Shown one piece after another: positions 58,805 to 64,000 of a DNA stretch of 64,000 nt. The DNA is from Monarcha castaneiventris obscurior (taxonomy: Eukaryota > Chordata > Aves > Passeriformes > Monarchidae): contig JAMPIT010000493.1 in the NCBI GenBank assembly GCA_026261815.1, positions 9,999,501 through 10,063,500 of the forward strand. The letters are read 5' to 3'. The notes under the pieces are model-generated. The model was not told the DNA's origin. It did no database searches and worked only from the letters and a program-made list of their open reading frames with translations. Within the stretch, counting starts at the first letter, position 1. Each line of letters starts with the position of its first letter. Made by a program: the position numbers and the translations under genes.

Positions 58805-59921
58805 ACAGGTGGAAGCCTAAAAATAGAACTTTTCACCCCCTCCCCCTGCCACACCCCGAGCACTTTCTCATTCACACACTCCAACCTGTTCTGCTCTTTC
58901 GAGCAATTTTCCCCCTCCCTCCCCGCAGGAAAAGGCCACCCGTGTGTCACCTGGGGCTGACAGGCAGGGCGAGGAATGAAGAAAGTCCCATTCTCCTTCA
59001 TTTTTGCAGCAGGGTGAGCAGCACGGGGTGACACCAGGCTGGGCCAGCCCACGCTGCCCCGGGTTTGGGGAAGGCTCTGGCACCCCCTGACAGCTCTGGG
59101 TCATTTATCAGGAGTGTCCCCACGGTGACAGAGCCCTGCCAGGCCGAGGGATGGGCCTGAGCCGTGCAGTGACATTCCCTGAGCAAGAGCTCTGCTCATT
59201 TCCCAGAGTTCCTGCTTTTCCTGCTGGAAGTGCGGAGCCCCTCGCTGTGGGCAGGAGCTGAGCAGCTCCCCTCGGTTTCTGCCAGCAGCAGGAGCTCCCA
59301 GTGATCCATGGGATCCATGGGATCCCTGGATCTTCCAGAGGAGCTGGAGGGCTCTTCCCCCTCTTCCCCCTCCTCACCTCCTCCCCCTCCTCGGAGATCT
59401 CCATCCGCTGCCTGGAGGGAAAGCAGGGATGCTCTGAGGCACCTCCTGCATCCACAGAAGTCAGCAGGGCTTGGATCCCCGGGATAAAGGGATTACAGGG
59501 AGCACCCTCCTCATTCCCACACTCTCTCCCATCCCAGTGCAGAATAAACTGCTCACAGGACGGGAAAAGCGCTGCAAACCCAAACGTTTGTCCCAAAGAG
59601 AGGATGAGACCTCGGGCATGGGTTCCCCACCTCTCACCCTGCAGGGAGGCAAGGGAAAAGCGCAAGAAAAGGGGATTTGTTTCCATTCGGATTTATCCAA
59701 AGTGGGTTCCAGCAAGTTCTCCAAAAATAATTTTCATGGATTGGAGGGAAAAAAGGAGGTTTTATTCCACACCCACTCACGCTGATCCCTCTGGAAGGGA
59801 AACTCATCCATGCGTGGCCGTGTTTGGGCTGGCAGGACGTGGGGACACCCACGGATCATCCCAACATCCACTGGGATCAGGCACCGTGGGATTCCCGGGA
59901 TCAAAATTCATCCCTGGGATG
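58805..59921. other. Unique non-coding sequence
   Basis: No gene recognised. Ends at the ERV target site. Confidence 0.45.
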
Positions 59922-59927
59922 GGGAAG
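59922..59927. repeat. ERV target-site duplication, left copy
   Basis: gggaag directly before the LTR; identical to 63644-63649. Six bases is the length made by alpha- and betaretroviral integrases. Confidence 0.9.
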
Positions 59928-60266
59928 TGTCGCAGTTTCGGACACGAACATGCGGACTCAGCAGGCTAGGCAGCAGGTCACATCACCGGGCAGAGCGAAA
60001 GGGGCCCTGCCTTCCTTTACTATCCACTTTTATACCTTTTCTAAGACAATCATGCATTGGTAGATGAGGTTAACACCTCTAGCATTTTACAGGATAGGAA
60101 TACAGTCTATCACCTTTCTCCGCCTTGGAGAAAGAATGAACACTATCAGAAAGTTCTGTAAACATTCTTGGCCGGTTAGGAAAACAAGAGCTATGTTTAT
60201 AGAAAGTGCATGAGAACTTGTACTACAATAGTAAAAACATGGAGCACTGTGAAAACCAGGGCGACA
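59928..60266 (-). repeat. 3' LTR of the ERV, 339 bp
   Basis: Ends TGTCGC...GCGACA form a 6-bp inverted terminal repeat. On the minus strand it has a TATA box (60028-60034 complement) about 110 bp from the 3' end. It differs from the 5' LTR by one extra c (ggggccctgcc) and by t for g in catgcattgg. Confidence 0.95.
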
Positions 60267-60282
60267 TCTCACCCTTTTTACC
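60267..60282 (-). promoter_or_regulatory. Polypurine tract
   Basis: On the minus strand GGTAAAAAGGGTGAGA abuts the 3' LTR, where plus-strand DNA priming takes place. Just upstream (60283-60310) is a T-rich stretch, the usual U-box. Confidence 0.8.
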
Positions 60283-60405
60283 TTTAAAAAAGAAAAAGAA
60301 AAAAGAAAAATGAACCATGTTCAATTTCTGCTTGTGGAAGGACCATTGGAGTGAACACTCACATCGTCTGCATCTGAGCTATCACTCGATGTTCCACCCA
60401 CTTGA

Positions 60406-60861
60406 TCACTTCCATTCTGGTACCTGCCACTCAGATCCATCCCTCCAAGTGACAACGGCCTTCCCGGTTCTGCCTGAACCGTCAGTAAAGACAGTGGGTC
60501 CGTGCACTGGCTCCTGACTGTGTTTGGGTCTCAGAGAAATCTCTGTGAGTTTTGCCACTTGCAGCAACTTGTGGCTAGGCAGATGATATGCAATCTGCCC
60601 TGAAAAATTCTCTAGAGTACTTTGCAGCGAAATGCTGTTTGCAAAGCTCCAGTCAAAGCCCTCCCGCTGTACCGGCAGTACAATCTGTGCGGGGTCTGCA
60701 CCCATCAATTGCAGTTGCCGTCTTCTGCGGCTGATGGGGCAAGAAGACCCATTCCAGGATGTGCAAAGGATCGGACCATTCGTCACTCCATTGGCCAATG
60801 ATACCTGTGGGATGCAAATCTGGTGTGGTAATGAAAACAGTGACATCAACGGAGGGATCAA
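60406..60861 (-). pseudogene. pol remnant: RT connection and N-terminal RNase H
   Basis: A 151-codon open frame whose C-terminal third, near residue 122-135, reads GPTVFTDGSGRTGKA, the first strand of retroviral RNase H with its first catalytic aspartate (near 60483). The part before it matches the RT connection region only loosely. The rest of RNase H, with the other catalytic acids, is absent; the frame runs into about 25 unrelated residues rich in S and D and stops. It is in a different frame from the RT piece upstream, with the shift near 60810. It cannot act as an enzyme. Integrase sequence does not follow. Confidence 0.7.
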
Positions 60862-61262
60862 TGGGATGAACCTGTCGAGCAGAAACAGCTTGCTGCACCT
60901 CCTCCAGCACCTGACGTGCCTCTGGGGTCAATGTGCGAGGTGACTTCAAATCAGGGTCCCCCTTCAACAAATCAAATAAAGGAGACAACTGTGCCGTGGT
61001 CAGTCCCAAATACGGACGTAACCAAGCAATAACACCCACCAATTTCCGGGCATCATTCAGCGTCTTCACTGATTGCACAAATTGCACCTCTTGGTGTTGA
61101 ACTGTATGTTCCAAAATTTTGACCCCCAAATAGTTCCAAGGAGGTTGTTGCCACATACATCTGGCATATGGCCGGTGAATTCCGCATCCCTTGGAGAAGC
61201 GTCCTCCATTGATATCTCTGTGCCGGTCCAGCATTGTTAATTGCTGGCACTGTGAAAACAAT
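60653..61262 (-). pseudogene. pol remnant: reverse transcriptase with palm active site deleted
   Basis: Two pieces in different frames. The first (about 61262-61148) reads [10 protein letters not shown]...QWRTLLQGM...PAICQMYV, the RT region just before the catalytic aspartates. The second (from about 61138) starts WNYLGVKIL and runs through [10 protein letters not shown] and LSPLFDLLKGDPDL, the RT thumb and connection. Only about 10 bp lie between them, so the YMDD segment that should sit there, near 80 residues, is gone. The N-terminal fingers and the first catalytic aspartate are also missing. The remaining pieces cannot copy RNA. Confidence 0.8.
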
Positions 61263-61668
61263 ATAAGAGGCGTAAGACACTGCACCTTTCACTGCAGTGG
61301 CCTCCAGTAAAATCCGTCCCAATGCGCACCCCCCATGCAGCCAGAACATCCCTCCCCCAGAGGTTTGTAACAGTCCCAGTAGCATGAGGCCTAATCACGG
61401 CCGTCTGTCCCTCTGAGTTCGTGACCATCACAGGCTTCTGGCTCACGTAGCAGCGCTTCGTCCCACAGCACTGTCGAGAAGCCCACGGAGAGATATCTGG
61501 CAACGTAGCATCAGTGATGGACAGGGTGCACCGCATCACAGGACGTGTTCTGGTCAAGACAGCAGTCCAATGAACCTGAGGGGGCCCAGTGGAACCCAAA
61601 GCAGCCATCTTCTCGTGACCTCGATTCTGTCCTGAGAGCAGAGGACTCAAAAGGAACAAGTTGAGCAA
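61237..61668 (-). pseudogene. pro remnant: aspartic protease without a recognisable active site
   Basis: A 143-codon frame starting in the link between dUTPase and protease (GSTGPPQVHW near residue 26) and ending with the protease C-terminal motif [10 protein letters not shown]. The catalytic D-T/S-G triplet expected about 15 residues after GSTGPP is not there; the local sequence reads SITDATLPDIS, which looks like the site with residues lost. The frame then runs out of homology directly into the RT region. It lies in the same frame as the dUTPase piece but is separated from it by stops and a local frameshift. Confidence 0.65.
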
Positions 61669-61677
61669 TGCGAGTCT

Positions 61678-61935
61678 TTACAGGAATTGTAACCAGGGGG
61701 TGGGGGGGGGTGGGTGTGAAAAGAGTCTCTGATGCACCATGATATCATGAACGGTGGCACCAGACCTGCCCAGGAGGAAAACATTCAGGCCACCGCCCAA
61801 GGGACCAAAAGTATCCAGGGGGACCTTGTGCACTCTGCAAGAGTCTAAGACGACCGTCTCTGCTGTGCAGACAAGGCCGACCAGTACCAGAAACTGCAGC
61901 TTTGCAGTGCCTGGCAATATGATTTGGCAACCCAC
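61678..61935 (-). pseudogene. dUTPase-like remnant (pro gene)
   Basis: An 85-codon frame overlapping the 3' end of gag in another frame, as pro does in betaretroviruses. It contains TFGPLGGG and LLGRSGAT, which match the dUTPase motif around the trimer active site, and a VHQ close to the following conserved motif. Right after that the sequence collapses into a C/G run (hppppt in translation), and the C-terminal end of the domain (IAQLVPFES) is in a different frame near 61650. Presence of a dUTPase ahead of protease is characteristic of betaretroviruses and related class II ERVs. It is inactive. Confidence 0.65.
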
Positions 61936-63235
61936 ACCGAAAGCAGAAACACGAGACAGCCGTGCCTTTCTGCACCTGTCTTCCTGGTTTCCTGCTAGCC
62001 TGCCCCCACTGCCTGCCCCGCAGAACAGGAGAATGTTTAGGCAGTGCCTCAGGTTTTGCTTTCACATCACCCCAGAACCTCGCCTTTTCACGAGGGCGAA
62101 CCGTCGCTTTACACTGGGGAATATTGCAAAGGCTGCTAGAAGCAGGCTTGCTATCAGGATCAGCAGCCTTAGCGGTTTTTGCACGTTTCCGACGTCTCAC
62201 GGACGATACCGGTGAGACTGAGCTGGCGTTATCGGAGAAATCAGAGTCCGAAATCCCCGCGGCCCCGGCCCCTGCGGCCGCAGCCGCAGCACGGACCGGG
62301 GCTCGGCGGCGCTTCCCCCTCTCCTGCGCGGGGAGGGGCCGAGCCGCTCGGAGCTGCCGCTCCCGCAGCCCCGCGGCGCTGCCCTGTTGCGCAACCAAAG
62401 ACACCGTGGGCAGCGGCCGCGCCTCCGCGATCCGCTCAGACCGGGGAGGGGACGAAACTGCGCTCAGCTGGGTCCTGCCGCCAGCGCGGAGACCGCGCGC
62501 AGGCCGCGCGGGCCCGGGGGGAAGGGCGGCAGCCCCCACGCTGCCCGGAGCCAGACTCGCCGGCCTCGCCGGAGCTTCAGCGCCCCCGGGCCAGCGCCCG
62601 GCATCGGAGCCCGCGTCCCCAGCAGGCTCGGGCCGTGCGCCCCCCGAGCCACTCAGCGCAGGGAAGGCGCGGAGAGGGGGGCGCGTCTCGCTGTCCTGCC
62701 TCTCCCGCCGCGCGGGGGGGGGCGAAGCCCCCAGCGCCTTTCCAGAACGGCGCCGGGGCGGGGAGACCGACCACGCCATCCCCCCCGAGCGGCGCCGGGG
62801 GGCCGAAACGCACTGCACCCCCCGCCCGGAGCCGTGCCGGGGTGGGCGGGGGGGCTCAGACACTGTTTGCCTGCCCTGTTCTCTGTCCCGCTCTAACTCG
62901 GGTGGCTCAGAGAGCGTCCTGACAGGGGTAATACCGCCTGGAGAATCCTTCTGGGCTTGAACCGCAGCATTCACCCGTCTCCAGGACAGTAATAACTTAA
63001 CCACATCTCTGTCATCAGCCTCTGCGAAAACGGAAAACAAGGCTCTCCCAATTGACAGCCATTTGGATTTATCAAGAATATAACAGTCTTCTGGGAAAAA
63101 TCCATTATCTTTGGCCCAAAAATATAAATTTTGTAAGTCTACCTTGCGAATAGCCATGTTCTCGCCTTCTAAACACATATCGAGAACCACTAACGCCTTA
63201 AAGTCATAAAAGGATCTCTCCCTAGAGACGCCCAT
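61745..63235 (-). CDS. gag: Truncated gag: matrix, GC-rich linker and nucleocapsid, capsid missing
   Basis: A 496-codon open frame starting 50 nt after the primer site, the first ATG of the provirus RNA. Residues 1-95 form a helical, charged domain placed like matrix (MGVSRERSFYDFK...). Residues about 95-345 are rich in P, R, A, G and S with repeats of PRRRSG, encoded by very CpG-rich DNA. A basic patch RRRKRAK lies near 350. The C-terminal part holds one CCHC zinc knuckle, CFRCGLPNHIARHC (about residues 431-444). Only some 60 residues separate the basic patch and the knuckle, and no major homology region is seen, so capsid is missing. The last 50 residues are probably read out of frame into pro. 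The reading frame is intact, so a protein could be made, but it could not build a particle alone. Confidence 0.75.
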   Translation of the reverse strand: MGVSRERSFYDFKALVVLDMCLEGENMAIRKVDLQNLYFWAKDNGFFPEDCYILDKSKWLSIGRALFSVFAEADDRDVVKLLLSWRRVNAAVQAQKDSPGGITPVRTLSEPPELERDREQGRQTVSEPPRPPRHGSGRGVQCVSAPRRRSGGMAWSVSPPRRRSGKALGASPPPARRERQDSETRPPLRAFPALSGSGGARPEPAGDAGSDAGRWPGGAEAPARPASLAPGSVGAAALPPGPARPARGLRAGGRTQLSAVSSPPRSERIAEARPLPTVSLVAQQGSAAGLRERQLRAARPLPAQERGKRRRAPVRAAAAAAGAGAAGISDSDFSDNASSVSPVSSVRRRKRAKTAKAADPDSKPASSSLCNIPQCKATVRPREKARFWGDVKAKPEALPKHSPVLRGRQWGQASRKPGRQVQKGTAVSCFCFRCGLPNHIARHCKAAVSGTGRPCLHSRDGRLRLLQSAQGPPGYFWSLGRWPECFPPGQVWCHRS

Positions 63236-63285
63236 ATTTTCTAAAAAAATTTTTTTTACCTGCTAGTTTTACCTATACCTGCAGT

Positions 63286-63303
63286 TCCCCGTACGGGCCA
63301 CCA
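63286..63303 (-). promoter_or_regulatory. Primer-binding site, tRNA-Ile
   Basis: The minus strand reads TGGTGGCCCGTACGGGGA, the exact complement of the 3' end of vertebrate tRNA-Ile(AAU) with CCA, as I recall that tRNA; the plus strand shows tccccgtacgggccacca. It starts two bases after the 5' LTR. A candidate splice donor (CAG/GTAAAA) lies in the leader near 63260. Confidence 0.85.
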
Positions 63304-63305
63304 GG

Positions 63306-63643
63306 TGTCGCAGTTTCGGACACGAACATGCGGACTCAGCAGGCTAGGCAGCAGGTCACATCACCGGGCAGAGCGAAAGGGGCCTGCCTTCCTTTACTAT
63401 CCACTTTTATACCTTTTCTAAGACAATCATGCATGGGTAGATGAGGTTAACACCTCTAGCATTTTACAGGATAGGAATACAGTCTATCACCTTTCTCCGC
63501 CTTGGAGAAAGAATGAACACTATCAGAAAGTTCTGTAAACATTCTTGGCCGGTTAGGAAAACAAGAGCTATGTTTATAGAAAGTGCATGAGAACTTGTAC
63601 TACAATAGTAAAAACATGGAGCACTGTGAAAACCAGGGCGACA
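63306..63643 (-). repeat. 5' LTR of the ERV, 338 bp
   Basis: TGTCGC...GCGACA ends. The TATA box TATAAAA is at 63405-63411 (complement), preceded by AT-rich U3. Transcription would run leftward into gag. R and U5 together span only about 75-80 bp. Confidence 0.95.
63405..63411 (-). promoter_or_regulatory. ERV promoter TATA box
   Basis: TATAAAA on the minus strand within ggtataaaagtgg; identical in both LTRs. Confidence 0.75.
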
Positions 63644-63649
63644 GGGAAG
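63644..63649. repeat. ERV target-site duplication, right copy
   Basis: gggaag, identical to 59922-59927. Confidence 0.9.
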
Positions 63650-64000
63650 GGTCACAGCGAGGGTTTGGTGACCCCCAAAAAACCCACGGGGCCATTCCCA
63701 GTGGGAGGGGAAGCTGTGCACTGACCCCACAGAGGGCACAGAGGAATGTTCTCCCAGCCGAGCGTTTCCTAGAATTTATCGGGAATTTTTTGGAGCCGCT
63801 GCTGGCTGAGAAACGCCAGCGGGTTGAAACCTAAACTGGACGCAGGAATATAAAAATGTAGGTCAGGAGAAAAAGGCCCTGGAGTGAAAAGCTCCTTGTT
63901 CCTCCCTGCGCCGCCTCCCAGGCGCTGCCATCCCGGGGGAAAAGCTTGGGAAGGGCTCACAGGGATGAGCACCTGGAAAAGGGCTGGAACCTCGGCGGTT
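63650..64000. other. Non-coding flank
   Basis: Unique sequence after the provirus; no gene or repeat recognised. Confidence 0.5.

Larger units (their letters stand above)
59928..63643 (-). mobile_element. Young, internally deleted class II (betaretrovirus-like) ERV
   Basis: A 3.7-kb provirus on the minus strand: 5' LTR (63306-63643), tRNA-Ile primer site, gag ORF without capsid, dUTPase and protease remnants, RT and RNase H remnants, polypurine tract, 3' LTR (59928-60266). A dUTPase ahead of protease, the single CCHC knuckle and the 6-bp duplication point to a class II element. Integrase and envelope are absent. A full-length relative would be roughly 7-9 kb, so more than half is missing. 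The LTRs differ by one substitution and one indel in 338 bp, so insertion was recent. Confidence 0.93.

Noticed and set aside
62179..62960. Long plus-strand frames opposite the ERV gag
   Set aside because: Mirror frames caused by very high GC; gag on the minus strand has matrix and zinc-knuckle features, a start after the primer site and correct element order.
1..64000. CRISPR arrays, bacterial operons, ribosome binding sites, phage or plasmid genes
   Set aside because: Tandem repeats here are contiguous without unique spacers, and CR1, LTR and tRNA-primed elements show vertebrate nuclear DNA.
1..64000. tRNA or other small RNA genes
   Set aside because: The only tRNA-like strings (39102-39119 and 63286-63303) are retroelement primer sites; no full cloverleaf or box A/B pair was seen.

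Overview
This window looks like bird nuclear DNA, most likely from a songbird or a close relative. The evidence is a scatter of CR1 LINE 3' ends, avian-type endogenous retrovirus (ERV) LTRs, and a GC-rich background crowded with minisatellites. No intact host protein-coding gene can be supported anywhere. The many open frames on both strands are by-products of high GC content and of in-frame tandem repeats. I read the window as a gene-poor, repeat-rich stretch containing a few CpG-rich or AT-rich patches that could be regulatory.

Layout: 0-10 kb holds unique non-coding sequence, two long minisatellites (5.8-6.5 and 7.9-8.3 kb), an AT-rich satellite (8.55-8.98 kb) and a probable solo LTR (9.18-9.77 kb). 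10-17 kb has an 0.8-kb CCCATT/CCCCAT array, a CpG-rich block with four 8-bp GCGGCCGC sites, a compound CATCCT/CCCAT array, a 0.68-kb minisatellite, an unusual unique block with SOX-like motifs (15.35-15.79 kb) and two more minisatellites. 17-38 kb is mostly unique non-coding DNA with short tandem repeats and CR1 remnants; one CR1 remnant is split by 600 bp of (CCCAT)n.

38.37-40.29 kb is the most unusual locus. An LTR with TATA and CCAAT boxes is followed by an 18-nt primer-binding site that matches the 3' end of tRNA-Arg(CCG), then a short leader, then an intronless, frameshifted copy of the spliceosomal RING/CCCH gene RNF113A. The whole unit is bounded by ~24-bp inverted ends and a 4-5 bp direct repeat. 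It reads as a host gene captured by a retroelement, now decayed.

40-60 kb is again unique non-coding DNA with CR1 tails, minisatellites and two CpG-rich candidate promoters (45.83-46.11 and 56.60-57.03 kb). 59.93-63.64 kb is a young minus-strand class II (betaretrovirus-like) ERV. It has nearly identical 338/339-bp LTRs, a perfect 6-bp target duplication, a tRNA-Ile primer-binding site, a gag ORF lacking capsid, broken dUTPase, protease, RT and RNase H pieces, and no integrase or env. Its parts cannot make a working virus. The young LTRs on a heavily deleted interior suggest it was copied in trans.
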